Below are positions 33,445 to 44,994 of a DNA stretch of 64,000 nt, one piece after another. Position numbers and translations under genes: made by a program. The notes under the pieces are model-generated. The model saw nothing but the letters and a program-made list of their open reading frames with translations. It was not told where the DNA came from and searched no databases. Origin of the DNA: Pleodorina starrii (Eukaryota > Chlorophyta > Chlorophyceae > Chlamydomonadales > Volvocaceae); contig BRXU01000035.1 in NCBI GenBank assembly GCA_030267565.1, positions 589,001 to 653,000 on the forward strand, in the 5' to 3' direction. How positions within the stretch are numbered: position 1 is the stretch's first letter; every line of letters begins with the position of its first letter.

Positions 33445-34247
33445 CACTAAAAGACAGAAGTTCGGGCTCAAACTGCACACCGTTCCACACCCCCAGGCAC
33501 TTGACCTGCCTTAACTCCTTTTCTCTATCGAATTTTTTAAATCTGCAAAGCGTGCGTGGCTCCTAGGCTCAATGCGCATCCGTCGTACTGGTCTAACCAA
33601 CATAAGGCCACAGGGGTGTGCGAGCAAAGCGCCGTACGTGGCCTGAAGCGCAGCCGCAGCTCTTGGCTCTGAGCAGGGCGTTTAGTCCAAGAGACGCTGT
33701 TCACGTAGGAGTCCTTTTCTTGCGACGGCGCCCATTGTACATGATTTTCCCCACATAGCAGCTACTTTTGGTATGCGCGGGAGGCGCTTAGAGCTTTCGG
33801 ACGCGAAAGGGCTTGCGTTGGCATTTACCCTTAGGCTCAGCATGGGGTAGGGGTGGCCGTGGGTGTGGACGGACTCCCATGACCGCCATTTACGTTCCAT
33901 TAGTGAATTGCACGCCCGCTTCGCCACGATTCTACCGTATTGTGTGTTCATAAGACGAGGTTGTGGGGCGCTGGGCTATTGGCATGAATTGGCGACTGGA
34001 GATGACCATTTTCCGGTAGGGGTACGATCGGTGGTCCTGGCGGACGGCTCGGTCACGTTTGTACTCAAACCCTGGCTAAAATTGAACCCGCATTCATTAC
34101 AATTTGTTTTATAGTATACACCTTAACTAGTAAGGATTATGACGGAAAAAGTCCGGCGACAAACGGTGCAGGCCTGGGTCCGGCAGCGGCCATTAAGTGG
34201 GCACAGGGCCCTCTAAACGTTCGGGCCCGAACTTCTGTCTTTTAGTG
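33445..34247. mobile_element. E module, copy 1 (left array end)
   Basis: 803 bp with perfect 23-bp terminal inverted repeats, CACTA outermost. A 14-bp palindrome GTTCGGGCCCGAAC lies at the inner edge of the right repeat. No transposase domain is seen. CACTA-type ends with a 3-bp target duplication match the EnSpm/CACTA rule, so by its ends E looks like a non-autonomous element of that kind. Its left edge is the left end of the whole array. Confidence 0.88.
33682..33951 (-). CDS. Hypothetical 89-aa ORF inside E
   Basis: An ATG-started frame with no family I recognise, rich in Arg and Ser, no membrane segment. A plus-strand frame (about 33866-34114, without ATG) overlaps it, so at most one is likely to be real. 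Identical frames exist in the other six E modules (for example 37103-37372 and 56829-57098). Confidence 0.2.
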   Translation of the reverse strand: MNTQYGRIVAKRACNSLMERKWRSWESVHTHGHPYPMLSLRVNANASPFASESSKRLPRIPKVAAMWGKSCTMGAVARKGLLREQRLLD

Positions 34248-34426
34248 ATGCGGGGAAGGGCCTTCTGACAGCTTTCGTCGCCCTTTCGCCTGCGACAACC
34301 GTATTCGCAATAATAAGTTTTGTACTCAAAAGACGTATTAGCGCACAAAAGCTCCAATCCCGAAATGTCTTCATACCGCGGGGCATTATAGTTGACTTGG
34401 ACTTCCTCGCATCGCCTCCATTCCAC
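34248..34426 (-). other. Coding-like frame broken by E insertion
   Basis: A minus-strand frame without ATG reads CEEVQVNYNAPRYEDISGLE and then YYCEYGCRRRKGDES, followed by CQKALPR, and runs into the E inverted repeat. If E and one AT are removed, the frame continues from the other T end (36865) through MILFENPGTSNSLPLKRHAG to a stop at 36785, 28 nt before the transposase ATG. The function is unknown and it may be an exon. Confidence 0.35.
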
Positions 34427-34731
34427 TAATACACCACTGAATTACCATCTATATAACACTATAGATACCACAGCGCGTCCGGCGGCCGTAATACCAACTC
34501 TTAGGTTGTTGACGCTTCACCCCGCGGAGCGATGCTCGGCCATTGAGCAGCCCGGACGCACAGAACGTACGGATTACCACCGCCCAGCACGTTTACACAA
34601 CATGTGCAAACAGACAATTAAATTACGCGCCCCATCGGTACTGTAACGCAATACTGAAACGCCTATACGGCGCGCACCCACCCCACGCCCCGCCCGCCCG
34701 TCGCTCAGTGAACCCGCCTGGCGAGCCCCCA

Positions 34732-36757
34732 TTAGCGGTATTTCTTTGGAGGGTAGTCCCCATTGGCCTGGAGGATTGCGGGCAGCACGTCGATGAACAG
34801 CCGGTGGGTGGTTGCCTTGGCCCACTCGGGGGTTATGGTTGCCTGAAACAGTTCCCCTAAGCTTTCCGTGTACGGCTCCAGAGAGTCACCCGGGCCGCCC
34901 TCGCGGTTGTTGATGAACTGCTGCATCTCGTGCATGAGCCGCGCGTGGCTCAGCTCGATGACGCTATGCATATCCGGGCTGTACGGCGGCAGCTGCATGT
35001 GGGTTTCGGTGTCGATGCCCAGAGAGCCCCACCCGTCCGCCTCGTCACGATAGTTGCCGTGAATGCGGGTGTTGTCCCATGAAAAGATGGGGGGCAACGT
35101 CTCGCAGAACTCATCGTTCCAAACCTTGAGGCACGCCTTGATAAAGTCCTTGAACTCCGCCGCCGTAGGTCCACGGGCCTTGCACTTACGCCCCTGCAAC
35201 CACAGCGTGGAGGGCACAACAGGAGGGCTTTGGATCCGTGGGCCCGGGCTCATTTCAGCGAGCGCAACTCGGTTTCCGTGGATTCCCTGAGCAGAGATGA
35301 TAGTAAGGTTGTCCTGTGGATCTGCGAGTGTGGCTGTCACGTGGCGATGAGCCCCCATGCCGTCGCCAACAACACTCGGCGCCACTCGGCGCAGGGTGAG
35401 CCCCCGACGTGCTTCAACTGCCCCCTTCACCACCGGGCAAGCACGCTTAGCCAGTACGCAGTCACTGCATTTGCGCACGCTAGCCTGGTGTCGGCCATGT
35501 TGAGCAGGCAGTTTCTAGTAACCGTGGTTTGGGGTGTGCACGCCGTGGAGGGCCACCGTGCCTTTGACATGGCTTTTTACGAGCACAAGGTGTTGATTGA
35601 GGTAGATGGCGAGCAGCACTTTCAGGGAAGGTTCCAATCAATCGGTGCGGAAGAGCAAGCGAGGCTGCCGCCCTCAGCGCGGGTTACCATGTCGTACGGT
35701 TGCACTACCGTGACGTGCCCGCGTTCTTCGCAACGTTGTGGGGTGCCCTGGTGTATGCCATCGCACATGGGTCCCCGAAGCTTTTTGCCACCCCATCGTA
35801 CCCACGTACCTTTGGGGCGTACGTCTTCGCTGGCTTGTAGCCCTTGCCATGGGTGCCGGAAACCAGAACAATAAGGACTGCCCCGAGCTTGTAGTTGACG
35901 GCGCTGTAGTAGTGGACGACCCACGCACCCCTTGCCCGGCTGTCTTGCACCACTATCGAGTCCGAACCGCGCGTGCCCCAGACCTTGTGCGCCTTGGGCT
36001 TAATGTAAAATTTCTTGGCGTCCACCCAAATGACGATCTCCAGCTTGGCGGTGTTCAGGTCCTCCGGCGTCCGCGGGATGGCAACGGGCGGCGGTGGGGT
36101 GTCGTCGGTGGAGGGGGAAGGGGGCGCGGGCTGCTTGGTGAAGCGTCTCATCCACAGCTCAGACGCCCGGACACGCTCCTCCTTCACTTCACTTTTAAGC
36201 GGGGGCCTGTACTCGATCAGCACATGCTTGCCCAGCTTAGGATCGGCTACCTTGACACTCCGCCAGATGGACCGCTCCGAAACATTGTGAGCCGCCTTGA
36301 TGCTAGCGAAGTGTGTCGTCATCTCACGCTGGGTGCGCGGCCGCACGGTCTTGACTAGTGTCAAGGCTTCCTCCACCACTCCCGACGGAAGTTTGCGTGG
36401 GCGGCCCTTGCGCTCCGTGTCCTCTACGCTGCCAGTAGCTTGAAATGCAGCGTGCCATTGGGCGCAGAAGCGGGCTGCGTTTGTCGGACGGGGAAGCGCC
36501 TCACCCCGCAGCTCTGCCTCGTCAAGGTACCTTAGTAAAATCCGGCCAGCTTCAGCGGCCCAGCACCTTGGAGGCTCAGCCTCCTTATTTTTATTTTTGC
36601 GGGCCCCGTGAAGCTCATTACGGGCGATGGAGGAAGCTTCTACGGCAAGCGTGCGCACGGGGAGCCATTTCTGGGCGCGTTTGTTGGTGGGGGTGCTACT
36701 GACCCGCGGGTCACCAGCGGCCGCCCGCGTCCCACCCCGTGAAGCGAAACCCGGCAT
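34732..36757 (-). CDS. Tc1/mariner/IS630-like DDE transposase (T1), two exons
   Basis: Cut-and-paste transposase. Exon 1 is 36757-35810 (ATG at 36757, 316 codons) and exon 2 is 35286-34732 (184 codons plus stop), 500 aa. The intron 35809-35287 (523 bp) starts AAAG|GTACGT and ends TCTCTGCTCAG|GG, phase 0 on both sides. Residues about 70-170 form a helix-turn-helix region including KGRPRKLPSGVVEEAL and NVSERSIWRSV. Catalytic residues: Asp246 in IVIWVDAKKFYI, Asp387 in SWDNTRIHG and Glu427 in LPPYSPDMHSVIE. The last two have 39 residues between them (DD39E-like). Without splicing the protein would stop at 35705 and lose two of three catalytic residues. A short upstream ATG frame lies in the 108-bp leader between E2 and this start. 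Confidence 0.8.
35296..35840 (+). pseudogene. Antisense EDxHD (Vsr/DUF559-like) nuclease in the transposase intron (T1)
   Basis: On the strand opposite the transposase a frame reads KVVLWICECGCHVAM, then a second Cys pair (CFNC), a zinc-ribbon-like pattern, and then AFDMAFYEHKVLIEVDGEQHF, the Asp...Glu-x-Asp-Gly-x-x-His core of Vsr/DUF559-type nucleases. Near 35650-35670 the sense moves to another frame, ALSAGYHVVRLHYRDV, the usual C-terminal strand-helix of that fold, ending at TAG 35838-35840. It lies almost wholly inside the 523-bp transposase intron. There is no ATG before the zinc ribbon, and one frameshift breaks it in all seven copies, so it is most likely a fossil of a homing-type nuclease. 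Confidence 0.7.
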
Positions 36758-36865
36758 GCCGTGCGTGCTGAGCTTCTCCCAGCCTTAGCCGCCGTTCATA
36801 GCATTCCCTGCATGGCGTTTCAAAGGAAGGCTGTTGCTCGTCCCAGGGTTTTCAAACAAAATCAT

Positions 36866-37668
36866 CACTAAAAGACAGAAGTTCGGGCTCAAACTGCACA
36901 CCGTTCCACACCCCCAGGCACTTGACCTGCCTTAACTCCTTTTCTCTATCGAATTTTTTAAATCTGCAAAGCGTGCGTGGCTCCTAGGCTCAATGCGCAT
37001 CCGTCGTACTGGTCTAACCAACATAAGGCCACAGGGGTGTGCGAGCAAAGCGCCGTACGTGGCCTGAAGCGCAGCCGCAGCTCTTGGCTCTGAGCAGGGC
37101 GTTTAGTCCAAGAGACGCTGTTCACGTAGGAGTCCTTTTCTTGCGACGGCGCCCATTGTACATGATTTTCCCCACATAGCAGCTACTTTTGGTATGCGCG
37201 GGAGGCGCTTAGAGCTTTCGGACGCGAAAGGGCTTGCGTTGGCATTTACCCTTAGGCTCAGCATGGGGTAGGGGTGGCCGTGGGTGTGGACGGACTCCCA
37301 TGACCGCCATTTACGTTCCATTAGTGAATTGCACGCCCGCTTCGCCACGATTCTACCGTATTGTGTGTTCATAAGACGAGGTTGTGGGGCGCTGGGCTAT
37401 TGGCATGAATTGGCGACTGGAGATGACCATTTTCCGGTAGGGGTACGATCGGTGGTCCTGGCGGACGGCTCGGTCACGTTTGTACTCAAACCCTGGCTAA
37501 AATTGAACCCGCATTCATTACAATTTGTTTTATAGTATACACCTTAACTAGTAAGGATTATGACGGAAAAAGTCCGGCGACAAACGGTGCAGGCCTGGGT
37601 CCGGCAGCGGCCATTAAGTGGGCACAGGGCCCTCTAAACGTTCGGGCCCGAACTTCTGTCTTTTAGTG
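36866..37668. mobile_element. E module, copy 2
   Basis: Same as E copy 1, between T1 and T2. For the leftward-reading T1 transposase, this module sits directly upstream, 108 bp from its ATG, so it could supply promoter sequence. Confidence 0.88.
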
Positions 37669-38152
37669 ATGCGGGGAAGGGCCTTCTGACAGCTTTCGTC
37701 GCCCTTTCGCCTGCGACAACCGTATTCGCAATAATAAGTTTTGTACTCAAAAGACGTATTAGCGCACAAAAGCTCCAATCCCGAAATGTCTTCATACCGC
37801 GGGGCATTATAGTTGACTTGGACTTCCTCGCATCGCCTCCATTCCACTAATACACCACTGAATTACCATCTATATAACACTATAGATACCACAGCGCGTC
37901 CGGCGGCCGTAATACCAACTCTTAGGTTGTTGACGCTTCACCCCGCGGAGCGATGCTCGGCCATTGAGCAGCCCGGACGCACAGAACGTACGGATTACCA
38001 CCGCCCAGCACGTTTACACAACATGTGCAAACAGACAATTAAATTACGCGCCCCATCGGTACTGTAACGCAATACTGAAACGCCTATACGGCGCGCACCC
38101 ACCCCACGCCCCGCCCGCCCGTCGCTCAGTGAACCCGCCTGGCGAGCCCCCA

Positions 38153-40178
38153 TTAGCGGTATTTCTTTGGAGGGTAGTCCCCATTGGCCTGGAGGATTGC
38201 GGGCAGCACGTCGATGAACAGCCGGTGGGTGGTTGCCTTGGCCCACTCGGGGGTTATGGTTGCCTGAAACAGTTCCCCTAAGCTTTCCGTGTACGGCTCC
38301 AGAGAGTCACCCGGGCCGCCCTCGCGGTTGTTGATGAACTGCTGCATCTCGTGCATGAGCCGCGCGTGGCTCAGCTCGATGACGCTATGCATATCCGGGC
38401 TGTACGGCGGCAGCTGCATGTGGGTTTCGGTGTCGATGCCCAGAGAGCCCCACCCGTCCGCCTCGTCACGATAGTTGCCGTGAATGCGGGTGTTGTCCCA
38501 TGAAAAGATGGGGGGCAACGTCTCGCAGAACTCATCGTTCCAAACCTTGAGGCACGCCTTGATAAAGTCCTTGAACTCCGCCGCCGTAGGTCCACGGGCC
38601 TTGCACTTACGCCCCTGCAACCACAGCGTGGAGGGCACAACAGGAGGGCTTTGGATCCGTGGGCCCGGGCTCATTTCAGCGAGCGCAACTCGGTTTCCGT
38701 GGATTCCCTGAGCAGAGATGATAGTAAGGTTGTCCTGTGGATCTGCGAGTGTGGCTGTCACGTGGCGATGAGCCCCCATGCCGTCGCCAACAACACTCGG
38801 CGCCACTCGGCGCAGGGTGAGCCCCCGACGTGCTTCAACTGCCCCCTTCACCACCGGGCAAGCACGCTTAGCCAGTACGCAGTCACTGCATTTGCGCACG
38901 CTAGCCTGGTGTCGGCCATGTTGAGCAGGCAGTTTCTAGTAACCGTGGTTTGGGGTGTGCACGCCGTGGAGGGCCACCGTGCCTTTGACATGGCTTTTTA
39001 CGAGCACAAGGTGTTGATTGAGGTAGATGGCGAGCAGCACTTTCAGGGAAGGTTCCAATCAATCGGTGCGGAAGAGCAAGCGAGGCTGCCGCCCTCAGCG
39101 CGGGTTACCATGTCGTACGGTTGCACTACCGTGACGTGCCCGCGTTCTTCGCAACGTTGTGGGGTGCCCTGGTGTATGCCATCGCACATGGGTCCCCGAA
39201 GCTTTTTGCCACCCCATCGTACCCACGTACCTTTGGGGCGTACGTCTTCGCTGGCTTGTAGCCCTTGCCATGGGTGCCGGAAACCAGAACAATAAGGACT
39301 GCCCCGAGCTTGTAGTTGACGGCGCTGTAGTAGTGGACGACCCACGCACCCCTTGCCCGGCTGTCTTGCACCACTATCGAGTCCGAACCGCGCGTGCCCC
39401 AGACCTTGTGCGCCTTGGGCTTAATGTAAAATTTCTTGGCGTCCACCCAAATGACGATCTCCAGCTTGGCGGTGTTCAGGTCCTCCGGCGTCCGCGGGAT
39501 GGCAACGGGCGGCGGTGGGGTGTCGTCGGTGGAGGGGGAAGGGGGCGCGGGCTGCTTGGTGAAGCGTCTCATCCACAGCTCAGACGCCCGGACACGCTCC
39601 TCCTTCACTTCACTTTTAAGCGGGGGCCTGTACTCGATCAGCACATGCTTGCCCAGCTTAGGATCGGCTACCTTGACACTCCGCCAGATGGACCGCTCCG
39701 AAACATTGTGAGCCGCCTTGATGCTAGCGAAGTGTGTCGTCATCTCACGCTGGGTGCGCGGCCGCACGGTCTTGACTAGTGTCAAGGCTTCCTCCACCAC
39801 TCCCGACGGAAGTTTGCGTGGGCGGCCCTTGCGCTCCGTGTCCTCTACGCTGCCAGTAGCTTGAAATGCAGCGTGCCATTGGGCGCAGAAGCGGGCTGCG
39901 TTTGTCGGACGGGGAAGCGCCTCACCCCGCAGCTCTGCCTCGTCAAGGTACCTTAGTAAAATCCGGCCAGCTTCAGCGGCCCAGCACCTTGGAGGCTCAG
40001 CCTCCTTATTTTTATTTTTGCGGGCCCCGTGAAGCTCATTACGGGCGATGGAGGAAGCTTCTACGGCAAGCGTGCGCACGGGGAGCCATTTCTGGGCGCG
40101 TTTGTTGGTGGGGGTGCTACTGACCCGCGGGTCACCAGCGGCCGCCCGCGTCCCACCCCGTGAAGCGAAACCCGGCAT
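38153..40178 (-). CDS. DDE transposase (T2), two exons
   Basis: Copy of the T1 transposase with the same 500-aa spliced product. Exons 40178-39231 and 38707-38153; intron 39230-38708. The catalytic residues read as in T1. Confidence 0.8.
38717..39261 (+). pseudogene. Antisense nuclease in intron (T2)
   Basis: Same zinc-ribbon plus IEVDGEQHF nuclease frame with the same frameshift as in T1. Confidence 0.68.
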
Positions 40179-40286
40179 GCCGTGCGTGCTGAGCTTCTCC
40201 CAGCCTTAGCCGCCGTTCATAGCATTCCCTGCATGGCGTTTCAAAGGAAGGCTGTTGCTCGTCCCAGGGTTTTCAAACAAAATCAT

Positions 40287-41089
40287 CACTAAAAGACAGA
40301 AGTTCGGGCTCAAACTGCACACCGTTCCACACCCCCAGGCACTTGACCTGCCTTAACTCCTTTTCTCTATCGAATTTTTTAAATCTGCAAAGCGTGCGTG
40401 GCTCCTAGGCTCAATGCGCATCCGTCGTACTGGTCTAACCAACATAAGGCCACAGGGGTGTGCGAGCAAAGCGCCGTACGTGGCCTGAAGCGCAGCCGCA
40501 GCTCTTGGCTCTGAGCAGGGCGTTTAGTCCAAGAGACGCTGTTCACGTAGGAGTCCTTTTCTTGCGACGGCGCCCATTGTACATGATTTTCCCCACATAG
40601 CAGCTACTTTTGGTATGCGCGGGAGGCGCTTAGAGCTTTCGGACGCGAAAGGGCTTGCGTTGGCATTTACCCTTAGGCTCAGCATGGGGTAGGGGTGGCC
40701 GTGGGTGTGGACGGACTCCCATGACCGCCATTTACGTTCCATTAGTGAATTGCACGCCCGCTTCGCCACGATTCTACCGTATTGTGTGTTCATAAGACGA
40801 GGTTGTGGGGCGCTGGGCTATTGGCATGAATTGGCGACTGGAGATGACCATTTTCCGGTAGGGGTACGATCGGTGGTCCTGGCGGACGGCTCGGTCACGT
40901 TTGTACTCAAACCCTGGCTAAAATTGAACCCGCATTCATTACAATTTGTTTTATAGTATACACCTTAACTAGTAAGGATTATGACGGAAAAAGTCCGGCG
41001 ACAAACGGTGCAGGCCTGGGTCCGGCAGCGGCCATTAAGTGGGCACAGGGCCCTCTAAACGTTCGGGCCCGAACTTCTGTCTTTTAGTG
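40287..41089. mobile_element. E module, copy 3
   Basis: 803 bp, identical ends to copy 1; between T2 and T3. Confidence 0.88.
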
Positions 41090-41573
41090 ATGCGGGGAAG
41101 GGCCTTCTGACAGCTTTCGTCGCCCTTTCGCCTGCGACAACCGTATTCGCAATAATAAGTTTTGTACTCAAAAGACGTATTAGCGCACAAAAGCTCCAAT
41201 CCCGAAATGTCTTCATACCGCGGGGCATTATAGTTGACTTGGACTTCCTCGCATCGCCTCCATTCCACTAATACACCACTGAATTACCATCTATATAACA
41301 CTATAGATACCACAGCGCGTCCGGCGGCCGTAATACCAACTCTTAGGTTGTTGACGCTTCACCCCGCGGAGCGATGCTCGGCCATTGAGCAGCCCGGACG
41401 CACAGAACGTACGGATTACCACCGCCCAGCACGTTTACACAACATGTGCAAACAGACAATTAAATTACGCGCCCCATCGGTACTGTAACGCAATACTGAA
41501 ACGCCTATACGGCGCGCACCCACCCCACGCCCCGCCCGCCCGTCGCTCAGTGAACCCGCCTGGCGAGCCCCCA

Positions 41574-43599
41574 TTAGCGGTATTTCTTTGGAGGGTAGTC
41601 CCCATTGGCCTGGAGGATTGCGGGCAGCACGTCGATGAACAGCCGGTGGGTGGTTGCCTTGGCCCACTCGGGGGTTATGGTTGCCTGAAACAGTTCCCCT
41701 AAGCTTTCCGTGTACGGCTCCAGAGAGTCACCCGGGCCGCCCTCGCGGTTGTTGATGAACTGCTGCATCTCGTGCATGAGCCGCGCGTGGCTCAGCTCGA
41801 TGACGCTATGCATATCCGGGCTGTACGGCGGCAGCTGCATGTGGGTTTCGGTGTCGATGCCCAGAGAGCCCCACCCGTCCGCCTCGTCACGATAGTTGCC
41901 GTGAATGCGGGTGTTGTCCCATGAAAAGATGGGGGGCAACGTCTCGCAGAACTCATCGTTCCAAACCTTGAGGCACGCCTTGATAAAGTCCTTGAACTCC
42001 GCCGCCGTAGGTCCACGGGCCTTGCACTTACGCCCCTGCAACCACAGCGTGGAGGGCACAACAGGAGGGCTTTGGATCCGTGGGCCCGGGCTCATTTCAG
42101 CGAGCGCAACTCGGTTTCCGTGGATTCCCTGAGCAGAGATGATAGTAAGGTTGTCCTGTGGATCTGCGAGTGTGGCTGTCACGTGGCGATGAGCCCCCAT
42201 GCCGTCGCCAACAACACTCGGCGCCACTCGGCGCAGGGTGAGCCCCCGACGTGCTTCAACTGCCCCCTTCACCACCGGGCAAGCACGCTTAGCCAGTACG
42301 CAGTCACTGCATTTGCGCACGCTAGCCTGGTGTCGGCCATGTTGAGCAGGCAGTTTCTAGTAACCGTGGTTTGGGGTGTGCACGCCGTGGAGGGCCACCG
42401 TGCCTTTGACATGGCTTTTTACGAGCACAAGGTGTTGATTGAGGTAGATGGCGAGCAGCACTTTCAGGGAAGGTTCCAATCAATCGGTGCGGAAGAGCAA
42501 GCGAGGCTGCCGCCCTCAGCGCGGGTTACCATGTCGTACGGTTGCACTACCGTGACGTGCCCGCGTTCTTCGCAACGTTGTGGGGTGCCCTGGTGTATGC
42601 CATCGCACATGGGTCCCCGAAGCTTTTTGCCACCCCATCGTACCCACGTACCTTTGGGGCGTACGTCTTCGCTGGCTTGTAGCCCTTGCCATGGGTGCCG
42701 GAAACCAGAACAATAAGGACTGCCCCGAGCTTGTAGTTGACGGCGCTGTAGTAGTGGACGACCCACGCACCCCTTGCCCGGCTGTCTTGCACCACTATCG
42801 AGTCCGAACCGCGCGTGCCCCAGACCTTGTGCGCCTTGGGCTTAATGTAAAATTTCTTGGCGTCCACCCAAATGACGATCTCCAGCTTGGCGGTGTTCAG
42901 GTCCTCCGGCGTCCGCGGGATGGCAACGGGCGGCGGTGGGGTGTCGTCGGTGGAGGGGGAAGGGGGCGCGGGCTGCTTGGTGAAGCGTCTCATCCACAGC
43001 TCAGACGCCCGGACACGCTCCTCCTTCACTTCACTTTTAAGCGGGGGCCTGTACTCGATCAGCACATGCTTGCCCAGCTTAGGATCGGCTACCTTGACAC
43101 TCCGCCAGATGGACCGCTCCGAAACATTGTGAGCCGCCTTGATGCTAGCGAAGTGTGTCGTCATCTCACGCTGGGTGCGCGGCCGCACGGTCTTGACTAG
43201 TGTCAAGGCTTCCTCCACCACTCCCGACGGAAGTTTGCGTGGGCGGCCCTTGCGCTCCGTGTCCTCTACGCTGCCAGTAGCTTGAAATGCAGCGTGCCAT
43301 TGGGCGCAGAAGCGGGCTGCGTTTGTCGGACGGGGAAGCGCCTCACCCCGCAGCTCTGCCTCGTCAAGGTACCTTAGTAAAATCCGGCCAGCTTCAGCGG
43401 CCCAGCACCTTGGAGGCTCAGCCTCCTTATTTTTATTTTTGCGGGCCCCGTGAAGCTCATTACGGGCGATGGAGGAAGCTTCTACGGCAAGCGTGCGCAC
43501 GGGGAGCCATTTCTGGGCGCGTTTGTTGGTGGGGGTGCTACTGACCCGCGGGTCACCAGCGGCCGCCCGCGTCCCACCCCGTGAAGCGAAACCCGGCAT
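41574..43599 (-). CDS. DDE transposase (T3), two exons
   Basis: Copy of the T1 transposase. Exons 43599-42652 and 42128-41574; intron 42651-42129. Confidence 0.8.
42138..42682 (+). pseudogene. Antisense nuclease in intron (T3)
   Basis: Same frame pair and frameshift as in T1. Confidence 0.68.
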
Positions 43600-43707
43600 G
43601 CCGTGCGTGCTGAGCTTCTCCCAGCCTTAGCCGCCGTTCATAGCATTCCCTGCATGGCGTTTCAAAGGAAGGCTGTTGCTCGTCCCAGGGTTTTCAAACA
43701 AAATCAT

Positions 43708-44510
43708 CACTAAAAGACAGAAGTTCGGGCTCAAACTGCACACCGTTCCACACCCCCAGGCACTTGACCTGCCTTAACTCCTTTTCTCTATCGAATTTTT
43801 TAAATCTGCAAAGCGTGCGTGGCTCCTAGGCTCAATGCGCATCCGTCGTACTGGTCTAACCAACATAAGGCCACAGGGGTGTGCGAGCAAAGCGCCGTAC
43901 GTGGCCTGAAGCGCAGCCGCAGCTCTTGGCTCTGAGCAGGGCGTTTAGTCCAAGAGACGCTGTTCACGTAGGAGTCCTTTTCTTGCGACGGCGCCCATTG
44001 TACATGATTTTCCCCACATAGCAGCTACTTTTGGTATGCGCGGGAGGCGCTTAGAGCTTTCGGACGCGAAAGGGCTTGCGTTGGCATTTACCCTTAGGCT
44101 CAGCATGGGGTAGGGGTGGCCGTGGGTGTGGACGGACTCCCATGACCGCCATTTACGTTCCATTAGTGAATTGCACGCCCGCTTCGCCACGATTCTACCG
44201 TATTGTGTGTTCATAAGACGAGGTTGTGGGGCGCTGGGCTATTGGCATGAATTGGCGACTGGAGATGACCATTTTCCGGTAGGGGTACGATCGGTGGTCC
44301 TGGCGGACGGCTCGGTCACGTTTGTACTCAAACCCTGGCTAAAATTGAACCCGCATTCATTACAATTTGTTTTATAGTATACACCTTAACTAGTAAGGAT
44401 TATGACGGAAAAAGTCCGGCGACAAACGGTGCAGGCCTGGGTCCGGCAGCGGCCATTAAGTGGGCACAGGGCCCTCTAAACGTTCGGGCCCGAACTTCTG
44501 TCTTTTAGTG
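43708..44510. mobile_element. E module, copy 4
   Basis: 803 bp, identical ends to copy 1; between T3 and T4. Confidence 0.88.
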
Positions 44511-44994
44511 ATGCGGGGAAGGGCCTTCTGACAGCTTTCGTCGCCCTTTCGCCTGCGACAACCGTATTCGCAATAATAAGTTTTGTACTCAAAAGACGTA
44601 TTAGCGCACAAAAGCTCCAATCCCGAAATGTCTTCATACCGCGGGGCATTATAGTTGACTTGGACTTCCTCGCATCGCCTCCATTCCACTAATACACCAC
44701 TGAATTACCATCTATATAACACTATAGATACCACAGCGCGTCCGGCGGCCGTAATACCAACTCTTAGGTTGTTGACGCTTCACCCCGCGGAGCGATGCTC
44801 GGCCATTGAGCAGCCCGGACGCACAGAACGTACGGATTACCACCGCCCAGCACGTTTACACAACATGTGCAAACAGACAATTAAATTACGCGCCCCATCG
44901 GTACTGTAACGCAATACTGAAACGCCTATACGGCGCGCACCCACCCCACGCCCCGCCCGCCCGTCGCTCAGTGAACCCGCCTGGCGAGCCCCCA

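Larger units (their letters stand above)
34248..36865 (-). mobile_element. T module, copy 1 (transposase-bearing)
   Basis: 2618 bp. The minus-strand transposase gene occupies 36757-34732. The ends (ATGCGGGGAAGG on the left, AACAAAATCAT on the right) are not inverted repeats of each other, so T is not a self-contained TIR element as cut by E. About 480 bp beyond the transposase stop show no assigned gene. A TGTAA polyadenylation-type signal lies on the minus strand at 34593-34597, about 135 bp after the stop. Confidence 0.8.

Noticed and set aside
35738..36358. Plus-strand frame of about 200 codons in each T unit
   Set aside because: It is the antisense shadow of transposase exon 1 and shows no domain or ATG-driven coding logic.
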